Shown here: one piece after another, positions 17,612-25,565 of the stretch
Layout: the number at the start of each line of letters is the position of its first letter
Numbering within the stretch: position 1 is the first letter of the stretch
Origin: Candidatus Epulonipiscium fishelsonii
GTDB lineage: Bacteria; Bacillota; Clostridia; Lachnospirales; Cellulosilyticaceae
DNA length: 54,566 nucleotides
NCBI GenBank assembly: GCA_001983455.1
Contig: LJDB01000096.1
Span: 1-54,566, forward strand
Direction: 5' to 3'
Made by a program: the position numbers and the translations under genes
Notes under the pieces: model-generated
Told to the model about the DNA's origin: nothing
The model's database searches: none
The model's input: the letters and a program-made list of their open reading frames with translations, nothing else

Positions 17612-19459
17612 ATGAATCTTAATACTTTTATTAATTTGAAAGAAAATATGAATGGTTATACTCAAAGCAATAAGTCAAGTTCTGGCCATATTATCTTGAG
17701 TATGCCTGGTAGAGTAAAACTATATTTAGACGGCTTAAAAGATGCTAAATATGTATGTTATTTATTGAGTAAATCTCAAAATAAAGCTGTAAGACTAGGC
17801 GAATTAAACTTACCTAGTAAAAATAAACAAACAATTTGGAAAATTGACGTAAAAAACATGGATGGAAATGGTCTATTAGCACAAGACATTGATGGTGCAG
17901 CAATTGTCGTTGAAGGAAACACTTTAAATGATACAAACATTGTTATGGTTGGATATGCACATGATAGCTACATAGTAGTACCACTTATAGATAAGGTGCT
18001 ACCCAAATCAAATATGATAAAAAAACAATCTGAACCCATAAAAAAAGATATTAAAAAGGATATACACAAAAATCTTGAAAAATATATTAAAAAAGATGTT
18101 AAAGAAGAATTAAAAAAAGACATAAAAAAAGATATTAAAAAAGATGTTAAGAAAGATATTAAAAAAGAAGTAAAAGAAGATATTAAGGAAGAACTAAAAG
18201 AAACCCTAAAAAAAGAAGAAGTCAAAGAAAATATTAATGAAGAATTAAAAGAAAGCATTAAAGAAGAATTAAAAGAAAATACTAACGATATTAAAGATAC
18301 TAAAGACATTAAAGATATTAATGATACTAACGATACTAAAGATACTAAAGATACCAAATATATTAAATATATTAAATATATTAAAGACATTAAAAATGCT
18401 AAAGATATTAAAGATACTAACGATACTAAAGATATTGAAGATACTAAAGACATTAAAGATACTACAGACGTTAAAAATACTACAGATATTAAAGATACTA
18501 ACGATATTAAAAACACTAACGATACTAAATATACTAATGATATTAAAGACATTAACGATACTAAAAATATTAAAGATATTGAAGATATTAAAAGAAATAC
18601 AACTAAGGAAACTAATCCAATCAGCAAACCAAAGAATTTAGAAGTATTTGGAATTTCTATAGATGATCTTATTCCAGCACTTATTCCATTACTTGAAAAA
18701 AAGATTGCTGATATAATTGCAAAGAGCTTAGAGGAAAATAATCATTTGCTTCAAAAAAATGAAGTTGAAAATAAAGTAAAATATATTTTAGATAAAAAAT
18801 CTGAACAACCACAGCCTCAGCCTACTACAATAATAAATAATACAATCGACATAAAAGAATTAGAAGATAAAGTAAAAAATCTTTATAAAACATTATCAGA
18901 TACGGATATCACTAAATTAGAAAAACCACTGGCTGAAACTCAGTTAGATACAACAGAAGATAAAGAACAAAACATAAATGAAAGTAAAGATATCACTACA
19001 GAACAAAACATAAATGAAAAAAAAGATGTTGCTACAGAAAACAATTCAAAAAATGATACGGAAACTTCTTTTAATGCTACTCATAAAATAGAAGATACAA
19101 AATCAAATGAAACTGATGCAGATATTATTGATACTTTATTTAAAAATCACACAACAGTTGTGCCTTTTGTAAACGATGTTGAACCAATTGAATGGATAGA
19201 GATTACTTTATCTGACTTAAACTGTATTCCACAATTTGGTGCAAAATGGACTGCTCCTTTATGGGTTAGAACTGCTTATATCAAGTATGGATCCGTTATT
19301 TTAGGTAGAGATAAAGAAATAAGCCAATACTTTATTGGTATACCAGCAACTTATTCCTCAAAAGATAAACCAAATAATGTTGAAAGATTTAAACCAAAAT
19401 ATACAAAAAGCTTTATTGATGGTGATTTTGGGTATTGGATAGTTGGTTCAAAAATTTAA
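17612..19459 (+). CDS. Low-complexity repeat protein with conserved-looking ends (615 aa)
   Basis: Start chosen at 17612, where AAGGAGAT precedes the ATG; a frame from 17582 overlaps that site. Residues about 20-130 form a beta-rich domain (HIILSMPGRVKLYLDGL, AAIVVEGNTL). Residues about 140-335 are low-complexity, first Lys/Glu-rich KKDIKKDV-type units, then Asp/Thr/Lys/Ile units such as DTKDIKDTND. Residues about 340-370 form a helix (SIDDLIPALIPLLEKKI), then a charged linker, and residues about 530-615 a second ordered domain (EWIEITLSDLNCIPQFG to DFGYWIVGSKI). No signal peptide or membrane segment. The layout of two ordered ends joined by a flexible spacer suggests a structural or coat-type protein, perhaps linked to sporulation, but that is inference. 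Confidence 0.6.
   Translation: MNLNTFINLKENMNGYTQSNKSSSGHIILSMPGRVKLYLDGLKDAKYVCYLLSKSQNKAVRLGELNLPSKNKQTIWKIDVKNMDGNGLLAQDIDGAAIVVEGNTLNDTNIVMVGYAHDSYIVVPLIDKVLPKSNMIKKQSEPIKKDIKKDIHKNLEKYIKKDVKEELKKDIKKDIKKDVKKDIKKEVKEDIKEELKETLKKEEVKENINEELKESIKEELKENTNDIKDTKDIKDINDTNDTKDTKDTKYIKYIKYIKDIKNAKDIKDTNDTKDIEDTKDIKDTTDVKNTTDIKDTNDIKNTNDTKYTNDIKDINDTKNIKDIEDIKRNTTKETNPISKPKNLEVFGISIDDLIPALIPLLEKKIADIIAKSLEENNHLLQKNEVENKVKYILDKKSEQPQPQPTTIINNTIDIKELEDKVKNLYKTLSDTDITKLEKPLAETQLDTTEDKEQNINESKDITTEQNINEKKDVATENNSKNDTETSFNATHKIEDTKSNETDADIIDTLFKNHTTVVPFVNDVEPIEWIEITLSDLNCIPQFGAKWTAPLWVRTAYIKYGSVILGRDKEISQYFIGIPATYSSKDKPNNVERFKPKYTKSFIDGDFGYWIVGSKI
18030..18600 (+). repeat. Microsatellite-like coding repeat tract
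   Basis: Within the 615-aa protein gene the DNA is built of short units close to GATATTAAA and GATACTAAA in irregular order, about 60 units. The translation keeps a 3- to 4-residue rhythm. Such tracts change length by slippage. All three forward frames and one reverse frame stay open over long stretches, a by-product of the composition. Confidence 0.8.
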
Positions 19460-19487
19460 TTTAGTAATATGCTACATTATAGAAAAT

Positions 19488-19521
19488 AAGAAAAGACTAC
19501 AGGTCTTTTCTTATTTTTTTT
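19488..19521 (+). terminator. Terminator of the repeat protein gene
   Basis: AAGAAAAGAC (19488-19497) and GTCTTTTCTT (19503-19512) form a perfect 10-bp stem with a 5-nt loop, followed by a T run. Confidence 0.85.
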
Positions 19522-19604
19522 ATGTTTACTTTTTCTTGCTAAAAATGCTAATTATACGTTATATTAAAAGATAAAGGTAATACAACTTGAAAGGAAAACT
19601 TTAA

Positions 19605-20252
19605 ATGAGATTAAGAAAAGATGCAAGAGCTGAAAAATACTTGGAAGAAGAAAATAAGGTAATAAAAAATCCTCAAACTATAAAAGGTAAATGGAATATA
19701 GAGTTTAACAATGAAAACGAAATTTTTGTAGAATTTGGATGTGGCAAAGGAGACTTTGCTTTGGAAATGGTAAAAGCATATCCAAATATTAATTTTATTG
19801 CCATTGAAAAATTTGAAACAGTTTTATACAAAGCATGTAAGAAAGCTAATGCGGAAAACGGAATACCTCAAAACTTACGATTTTTAAATATAGATGTAGA
19901 AAGCTGTATAGATATTTTTGGCTCACATGAATTAAGTAGAATATACCTTAATTTCTCAGATCCATGGCCAAAAAATAAGTATGCAAAACGAAGATTAACC
20001 TATAGAAAGTTTTTAGACAAATACAAATCTATTTTAAAACCATCTGGAGAAATTCACTTTAAGACTGATAATAAACAACTATTTGCTTTCTCTATTGAAG
20101 AATTTTCATATTCAAAATGGTTAATTAAAAATGTATCTTTAGATTTGCATAACAGCAATTTTAAAAATAATATTATTACAGAATATGAGAGAAAATTTTC
20201 TGAATTAGGGTATACTATAAATAGGCTGGAAGCAATTCCACCCAGCAACTAA
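19605..20252 (+). CDS. trmB: tRNA (guanine-N7-)-methyltransferase
   Basis: Methylates G46 in the variable loop of tRNAs using SAM. MRLRKDARAEKYL is the typical N-terminus, VEFGCGKGDFALEMA-like VEFGCGKGDF is the SAM motif, and YLNFSDPWPK is the diagnostic substrate-binding motif. The length (215 aa) is normal. AAGGAAAA precedes the ATG. trxA follows 52 nt later and may share the transcript. Confidence 0.96.
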   Translation: MRLRKDARAEKYLEEENKVIKNPQTIKGKWNIEFNNENEIFVEFGCGKGDFALEMVKAYPNINFIAIEKFETVLYKACKKANAENGIPQNLRFLNIDVESCIDIFGSHELSRIYLNFSDPWPKNKYAKRRLTYRKFLDKYKSILKPSGEIHFKTDNKQLFAFSIEEFSYSKWLIKNVSLDLHNSNFKNNIITEYERKFSELGYTINRLEAIPPSN

Positions 20253-20304
20253 TGATATGAATTTAGTGAATTTGTAAAAACAAATGAAAGAGGAGGAATT
20301 TTAA

Positions 20305-20622
20305 ATGGCGTTTAAGTTTACATCTGATAATTTTGATAAAGAGGTATTAAATTCTGAATTACCTGTTTTAGTTGATTTTTATGCCGATTGGTGTGGTCCT
20401 TGTAAAATAGTTGGTCCAATTATAGACGAACTTGCAACCGAATATGAAGGTAGAGCTAAAATTGGCAAGGTAAATACTGATGAAAATAGAGAGCTCGCTA
20501 TTAAATATCAAGTAATGCACATACCAACTATGGTATTAATAAAAAATGGTAAAGTCATTGAAAGAATGGAAGGCGTGAAGCCTAAAGCTATATTAGCTCA
20601 AAAAATTGAGACCGTAATATAG
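20305..20622 (+). CDS. trxA: Thioredoxin
   Basis: Cytoplasmic dithiol-disulfide oxidoreductase. Active site WCGPCK, the cis-proline loop HIPTMV and the glycine near the C-terminus are present; length 105 aa is typical. GAGGAGG precedes the ATG. It lies behind trmB and has a long terminator. Confidence 0.96.
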   Translation: MAFKFTSDNFDKEVLNSELPVLVDFYADWCGPCKIVGPIIDELATEYEGRAKIGKVNTDENRELAIKYQVMHIPTMVLIKNGKVIERMEGVKPKAILAQKIETVI

Positions 20623-20665
20623 TAAAAAATACGGATAAGCTATTTAGCACAATTCATTGAGCTTA

Positions 20666-20704
20666 AAATAGATCAAAAACAACTGTTTTTGATCTATTTT
20701 TTAT
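20666..20704 (+). terminator. Terminator of trxA
   Basis: AAATAGATCAAAAACA pairs perfectly with TGTTTTTGATCTATTT (20666-20681 and 20684-20699), followed by T residues. Confidence 0.85.
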
Positions 20705-20770
20705 ATTTAACATTTTATAGTAATAATATTTTCCAATATGATTGATACTATAACAAAATTTATGGTATAA

Positions 20771-20825
20771 TATAAATAACAGATTTAGTCACATTATTCC
20801 TAAATCCGTTATCACGAATAAAAGA
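20771..20825. repeat. Dispersed palindromic repeat, copy A (about 50 bp)
   Basis: The segment from ATAACAGATTTAGTCAC to CCGTTATCACGAATAAAA recurs, inverted, at 49239-49290 with about three differences. The arms AACAGATTTAG and CTAAATCCGTT can form a hairpin with one mismatch (a G-U pair on the other strand). Confidence 0.7.
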
Positions 20826-20845
20826 AAAAGCTCAAAATGCTTTTT

Positions 20846-20862
20846 CCGTTATCATGAACAAA
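20846..20862. repeat. Dispersed repeat, half copy D
   Basis: CCGTTATCATGAACAAA repeats the right arm of copy A 37 bp further on, just upstream of the CBS-ACT gene. Confidence 0.5.
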
Positions 20863-20877
20863 GGGACGGTGATATAT

Positions 20878-21507
20878 ATGTTGGTAAAAAATATAATGAT
20901 TCCAAAAGATAAATTAACAGTTGTTGATATGAGTTGTACGGTGAAAGAAACTATAGATTTAATCGATTCAAAAAATTTATTATCTCTGCCAGTTGTAGAT
21001 GGCAAAAATTTTGTTGGAGTAATATCAAAAAAATATATATTTGAAGATTTCTTTAATAACGAACAATCCAAAGAAAACTTTTTACAACGCCCAATCACAG
21101 AATTTATGAAAAATAAAATACCATGTGTTCACAAAGAAGACATTATGGAAGTTGCAGTGAAAATGCTTCAAGAACAAAATAGGCAATTTATTCCTGTTGT
21201 AGATGACAAAGATGATTTTTCTGGAATTGTGACTCATAAAGCAATATTTACTACTCTTACAAATATAATGGGTTTTGGACACACTAGAATAGTGGTAAGT
21301 GTTCATGAGATGAAAGGAATACTAGCTAAATTAACAGATATTATTAGTCGCTATGATGCAAATATAATTAGTATTGCAACAGTAGATATAGAAGTTATGA
21401 ATTTAAGACAAGTAATTTTAAGAGTAGATGTAAAAGATGTCAATAAGCTAGTTAAAAAGTTAGAGGATAATGGATTTAGAGTTAGAAGAATAGATAAAAA
21501 TGTATAA
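20878..21507 (+). CDS. CBS domain pair plus ACT domain protein, AcuB-like (209 aa)
   Basis: Two tandem CBS motifs (about 1-55 and 68-128; begins MLVKNIMIPKD, second FMKNKIPCVHKED) are followed by an ACT domain (about 138-207; RIVVSVHEMKGILAKLTDII). CBS pairs bind adenosine nucleotides and ACT domains bind small ligands such as amino acids; the combination is a sensory or allosteric module like AcuB. The start at 20878 is preferred because ACGGTGAT lies before it; an ATG at 20854 falls within a dispersed repeat. No catalytic domain is attached, and no partner is adjacent. Confidence 0.85.
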   Translation: MLVKNIMIPKDKLTVVDMSCTVKETIDLIDSKNLLSLPVVDGKNFVGVISKKYIFEDFFNNEQSKENFLQRPITEFMKNKIPCVHKEDIMEVAVKMLQEQNRQFIPVVDDKDDFSGIVTHKAIFTTLTNIMGFGHTRIVVSVHEMKGILAKLTDIISRYDANIISIATVDIEVMNLRQVILRVDVKDVNKLVKKLEDNGFRVRRIDKNV

Positions 21508-21552
21508 ATAATTAATAAACTATGCTTAACATCTCGTTAATTATCATAAATA

Positions 21553-21588
21553 AAAGGGTTTTGAGAGATTGTTCACAAAACTCTTTTG
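21553..21588 (+). terminator. Terminator of the CBS-ACT gene
   Basis: AAAGGGTTTTG (21553-21563) pairs with CAAAACTCTTT (21576-21586) with one wobble; only a short T run follows. Confidence 0.6.
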
Positions 21589-21670
21589 TTAAATATTACA
21601 AAAATTAATTTAAAAATATGGGCATAAATGGGAATTGAAATTATATTAACCTTAAATTATAATTTTAAAA

Positions 21671-21684
21671 TGTAATCGTTTTCA
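21671..21684. promoter_or_regulatory. cre-like operator (LacI/CcpA family site)
   Basis: TGTAATCGTTTTCA fits the consensus TGWAANCGNTNWCA at every defined position. It lies 40 bp before the LacI-family gene, so it may serve CcpA catabolite control or autoregulation by the adjacent regulator. Confidence 0.65.
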
Positions 21685-21723
21685 GATTGGATATAAGTAT
21701 GAAGAAAGGTGTGAGGCTATTAA

Positions 21724-22767
21724 GTGGCGACTATTAAAGATGTTGCAAAATACGCTGGAGTCTCAGTAGCAACCGTCTCTAGAGTTTTAAATCAATCCGA
21801 AAAAGTGAGTACTGAAACAGTGAATAAAGTTCTTGCTGCTATCAAAGAATTGGAGTATACCCCCAGTGCTTTGGGACGACAACTACGAACTGCGTGTACT
21901 AAAAATATTCTTGTTATTGTACCAAGTATTTCTAATGGATTTTATTCTGCCATAATTGAAGGTGTAAAATCTGAGGCCACAAAAAATGGTTATAATATCG
22001 TAGTTGGAATAACTAATGATGATGATATAATCGAGCAAGAATATATTCAATTTTTAGATACAAAAGTTGTTGATGGACTTATATTTTTATCACCCAGAAG
22101 AAACAGAAACTATTTAAAAAATTATTTAGGTACCTATCCTATCGTTCAATGCAATGAATATGGACTAGAAAAAGGAATTTCTACGGTTACTATTGATAAT
22201 TTTAAAGCTGCATACGATGCAACTAAATATTTAATTAATTTAGGACATAAGAATATAGCTTTTATAGGAGGAGAAGGAGACTACACTTCTGTAATTCAAA
22301 GAAAGCAAGGCTTCAAAAAAGCTCTTGATGAAGTAAATTTAGAAGTTGCTAAGGAGTACTACCAAAAAACATTATTTAATTTTGAAGGTGGAAAACTTGC
22401 TTGCAAATATTTACTAGATCTAGACTCCGTACCAACAGCAATATTTGCTGCTGCAGACATAATTGCAATCGGTGCAATAAAACAAATTCAAGATGCAGGT
22501 AAACAAGTAGGAAAAGATATTGATGTTATTGGATTTGATGATACATTAATAGCCAAAATATATACACCCTCTGTTACAACTATTTCCCAGCCAAGGTATG
22601 AAATTGGAGTTATTGCTTGCGAAATACTTTTGTCAAAAATAAATAATATAAAAAATGCCAATGAGTCTTCATATGTTTTAACTAACAGGAAACCTCAAGG
22701 GCACCAAAATATAATTGTTCCTCATAAGTTAGAAGTTAGAGAATCCACGAAAAAGAAGGAGAATTAA
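21724..22767 (+). CDS. LacI-family transcriptional regulator (347 aa)
   Basis: N-terminal helix-turn-helix and hinge (ATIKDVAKYAGVSVATVSRV, about 2-21, then PSALGRQLRT) followed by a periplasmic-binding-like sugar sensor domain (about 60-335; TVTIDNFKAAYDATKYLI, GLNHKNIAFIGG-like GHKNIAFIGG, DVIGFDD). The start is GTG, preceded by AAGGTGTGAGG. It is followed after 2 nt by a dehydrogenase gene, so it is part of the sugar operon it probably controls through the cre-like site upstream. Confidence 0.93.
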   Translation: MATIKDVAKYAGVSVATVSRVLNQSEKVSTETVNKVLAAIKELEYTPSALGRQLRTACTKNILVIVPSISNGFYSAIIEGVKSEATKNGYNIVVGITNDDDIIEQEYIQFLDTKVVDGLIFLSPRRNRNYLKNYLGTYPIVQCNEYGLEKGISTVTIDNFKAAYDATKYLINLGHKNIAFIGGEGDYTSVIQRKQGFKKALDEVNLEVAKEYYQKTLFNFEGGKLACKYLLDLDSVPTAIFAAADIIAIGAIKQIQDAGKQVGKDIDVIGFDDTLIAKIYTPSVTTISQPRYEIGVIACEILLSKINNIKNANESSYVLTNRKPQGHQNIIVPHKLEVRESTKKKEN

Positions 22768-22769
22768 AA

Positions 22770-23840
22770 ATGTTAAGAGCAGGAATTATTGGATGTGGTG
22801 GAATTGCAACACAAAAACATATGCCATCACTAGCAAAATTAGAAAATTTAGTTATGGTAGCTTTTTGTGATGTGTTAGAAGAGCGTGCTGTTGAAGCAAA
22901 AGAAGAATTTGGAACAGAAGACGCAAAACATTATACAGACTATAAAGAACTATTAAAAGATAATTCAATTGATGTTATTTATGTATGTACTCCAAACATT
23001 TCACATAGCTTTATTACAATTGATGCTTTGGAAAGCGGAAAACATGTTATGTGTGAAAAGCCTATGGCAAAAACTACAAAAGAAGCAGAAGCTATGATTG
23101 AAGCAGCAAAACGCACTGGCAAAAAATTAACAATTGGTTACCAAAACAGATTTAGACCAGACAGTTTATTCCTAAAACGTAGTTGTGAAAACGATGATTT
23201 AGGGGAAATTTATTTTGCAAAAGCACATGCAATAAGAAGAAGAGCCGTTCCAACTTGGGGAGTATTCCTTGATGAAGAAGCACAAGGAGGCGGACCACTT
23301 ATCGACATTGGAACTCATGCACTAGACTTAACACTATGGATGATGGATAACTATGCACCAAAAATGGTAGTAGGTTCCGTTTACAAAAAACTAGGCCAAC
23401 AAAGAGAAACTGCTAATGCTTGGGGAGATTGGAATACAGAAGAATTTACTGTAGAAGACTCTGCTTTTGGTTATGTTACTATGGAAAATGGAGCAACTAT
23501 TGTTCTTGAGTCAAGTTGGGCATTAAATACTCTTGAAGTTGGAGAGGCTCAAACTACACTATGCGGAACAAAAGCAGGAGCAGACATGAAAGATGGTTTG
23601 CGTATTAATAGTGTAAAATATAATACACAATGTGTTGAAACACCAAAATTTGGAGCGGGTGGAGTAGATTTCTTTGATGGAGAAGGAACTAAACCAGCTG
23701 ATGTTGAAGCAAAAAGCTTTGTTGATGCGATTATAAATGATACAGATGTTGTTGTAAAACCAGAGCAAGCTTTAGCAGTAACCAAAATACTTGAAGCAAT
23801 ATATGAATCAGCAAAAACAGGCAAAGCCATTCATTTTTAA
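22770..23840 (+). CDS. Gfo/Idh/MocA-family NAD(P)-dependent sugar dehydrogenase (356 aa)
   Basis: N-terminal Rossmann fold (AGIIGCGGIA, about 3-12; DVIYVCTPN) with the family motif CEKPMA carrying the catalytic Lys, and a C-terminal beta-sheet domain with GGGPLIDIGTHALDL carrying the catalytic Asp/His pair. Members oxidise hydroxyls of inositols, sugars or glycosides, often at C3. GAAGGAGAA precedes the ATG. It stands next to two TIM-barrel isomerases and a second family member, pointing to a keto-sugar pathway; the exact substrate cannot be read from sequence. Confidence 0.9.
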   Translation: MLRAGIIGCGGIATQKHMPSLAKLENLVMVAFCDVLEERAVEAKEEFGTEDAKHYTDYKELLKDNSIDVIYVCTPNISHSFITIDALESGKHVMCEKPMAKTTKEAEAMIEAAKRTGKKLTIGYQNRFRPDSLFLKRSCENDDLGEIYFAKAHAIRRRAVPTWGVFLDEEAQGGGPLIDIGTHALDLTLWMMDNYAPKMVVGSVYKKLGQQRETANAWGDWNTEEFTVEDSAFGYVTMENGATIVLESSWALNTLEVGEAQTTLCGTKAGADMKDGLRINSVKYNTQCVETPKFGAGGVDFFDGEGTKPADVEAKSFVDAIINDTDVVVKPEQALAVTKILEAIYESAKTGKAIHF

Positions 23841-23864
23841 ATATAAAAACTGAGGTGTAAATAT

Positions 23865-24600
23865 ATGAAGATAGGTGTACAGCTATACACATTAAGAGAA
23901 GAATGCAAAGATGATTTTTTTGGTGTATTAGAAAAAGTTGCTAAATTGGGTTATGACGGCGTAGAATTTGCAGGTTTTTTTTGACAAAACAGCTGATGAA
24001 GTTAAAGAATGTTTAGAAAAAAATAATTTAGAAGTTGTTGGTAGCCATACCAGTTTGGAATTATTAAAAAATAATTTGGCTGAAGTAATAACTTATAATA
24101 AAGAAATTGGAAACAATGTAATAATCTGTCCTTACAGTGAAGTTAAAGATGAAAAAAGCAAAGATGAACTAGTACCTTTCCTAATTAAAGTTGGAAAAAT
24201 CCTAAAAGAACACTCAATGAAATTTTTGTATCATAATCATGACCATGAATTTATTGAAGTAAATAGTAAACCTATTTTGGACTATATTTTACATGACACA
24301 GAAAACTTTGTTGGTAGTGAATTAGATACTTTTTGGATATTTAGAGCTGATAGAAACCCAGTTGAATATATGGAATATCTAGGCGACAAATTAGAACTAG
24401 TTCATATTAAAGATGGAAACAAAAATGAACTTTTATCAGTCGGTGCAGGCGAAGTTGACATTGAAGCAATAGTTAAGCAAGCTAAAAAAATGGGACTTAA
24501 ATGGCTTATAGTTGAAAATGACCGTCCAAGTCCAAATGGTATTGAAGATGTTACAAGAAGCATAAACTATTTAAAATCTATAGGAGCGGATAAACTATGA
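23865..24600 (+). CDS. Sugar phosphate isomerase/epimerase (TIM barrel), frameshifted near residue 39
   Basis: The reading frame from ATG 23865 (MKIGVQLYTLREEC, typical barrel start, RBS GAGGTG) runs to YDGVEFAGFF and hits TGA at 23982. The rest (FFDKTADEVKECLE to the end, stop 24598-24600) continues in the +1 frame; without the upstream part that frame could start only at a TTG at 23968. The break is in a run of eight T residues (23975-23982); seven would restore one 244-aa protein. Ligands seen downstream include YHNHDHEF, GSELDTFW, VHIKDG and WLIVEND, as in xylose-isomerase-like epimerases. The stop overlaps the next ATG (ATGA). It may be inactive, rescued by slippage, or an assembly error. 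Confidence 0.8.
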
Positions 24601-25562
24601 AATTAGGAGTTTTTACTTGTCTATTGAGCAATAAATCTTTAAAAGAATCGTTGGATTACTTTAAATCTAAAGGTATCCAAATGGTTGAAATTGGCTGTGG
24701 CGGATATCCAGGCAAAGCACATGCTAATCCAGAAGTGTTATTAAATGATGAAAAAGCCTTAGAAGAATTCAAAAAAACTATAGCAGAGTCTGGTCTTGAA
24801 ATCAGTGCACTAAGCTGTCATGGTAATCCTTTGCATCCACAAAAAGAAATTGCTGCAAAGTTTGATAAAGACATGAGAGATTGTATTTTATTAGCAGAAA
24901 AACTAGGCATTCATCAAATCAATACTTTCTCAGGATGCCCTGGAGATAGTGATAGCTCAAAATATCCAAACTGGGTAACTTGTACTTGGCCAAATGACTT
25001 TAAAGATATTTTGGAATGGCAATGGAAAGAAAAAATTATTCCTTATTGGAAAGAATTTGTTGACTTTGCAAAAAAACATGGTGTAAACAAAATTGCTCTT
25101 GAGCTTCATCCAGGATTTGCAGTTTATAATACAGATACTTTATTAAAATTAAGAAAAGCTGTTGGACCAGAAATTGGAGCAAATTTAGACCCAAGTCACT
25201 TAATTTGGCAAGGAATGGACACAGTTGCTGTTGTTCGTGAACTAAAAGATGCTATTTTCCATTTCCATGCAAAAGATACTAAGATTGATAAATATAACGT
25301 TGCAATAAATGGAGTTCTTGATACACAAGCATATGGAGATATTGCAAATCGTTCTTGGGTGTTTAGAAGCGTTGGATATGGTAATGGAGTTGAGTTCTGG
25401 AAAGATGTAGTATCTGCTTTAAGAATTGCAGGATATGACTATGTTTTAAGTATTGAACATGAGGACGGTCTTATGAGTCAAAATGAAGGTTTGACTAAGG
25501 CTGTGGATTGCTTGAAAGAAGTCATAACATTTGAAGATCAAGCTCAATCTTGGTGGGAGTAA
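24597..25562 (+). CDS. Sugar phosphate isomerase/epimerase, xylose-isomerase-like TIM barrel (321 aa)
   Basis: Begins MKLGVFTCLLSN with the first barrel strand; metal-binding residues occur in IALELHPGF (Glu), NLDPSHLIW (Asp and His), FHAKDTKI (His, Asp) and LSIEHEDGL (Glu). The insert with the Trp-rich segment WPNDFKDILEWQWKE is typical of a subgroup found beside Gfo/Idh/MocA enzymes. It is translationally coupled to the preceding isomerase by a 4-nt overlap and followed after 3 nt by a second dehydrogenase. The reaction is likely epimerisation or isomerisation of a keto-sugar; the substrate is unknown. Confidence 0.9.
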   Translation: MKLGVFTCLLSNKSLKESLDYFKSKGIQMVEIGCGGYPGKAHANPEVLLNDEKALEEFKKTIAESGLEISALSCHGNPLHPQKEIAAKFDKDMRDCILLAEKLGIHQINTFSGCPGDSDSSKYPNWVTCTWPNDFKDILEWQWKEKIIPYWKEFVDFAKKHGVNKIALELHPGFAVYNTDTLLKLRKAVGPEIGANLDPSHLIWQGMDTVAVVRELKDAIFHFHAKDTKIDKYNVAINGVLDTQAYGDIANRSWVFRSVGYGNGVEFWKDVVSALRIAGYDYVLSIEHEDGLMSQNEGLTKAVDCLKEVITFEDQAQSWWE

Positions 25563-25565
25563 TAT

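Noticed and set aside
18030..18600. Possible CRISPR array because of many short repeats
   Set aside because: Units are 9-12 bp, irregular, without unique spacers, and remain in frame with the protein.
17968..18627. Long minus-strand frame of 219 codons opposite the repeat protein, rich in Leu, Ser and Ile
   Set aside because: It is an effect of the repeated GATATTAAA-like units on the sense strand; there is no ribosome binding site and the sequence is as repetitive as its template.
24597..24600. Overlap of isomerase stop and next start taken as error
   Set aside because: ATGA overlaps are normal translational coupling and also occur at 409-412.
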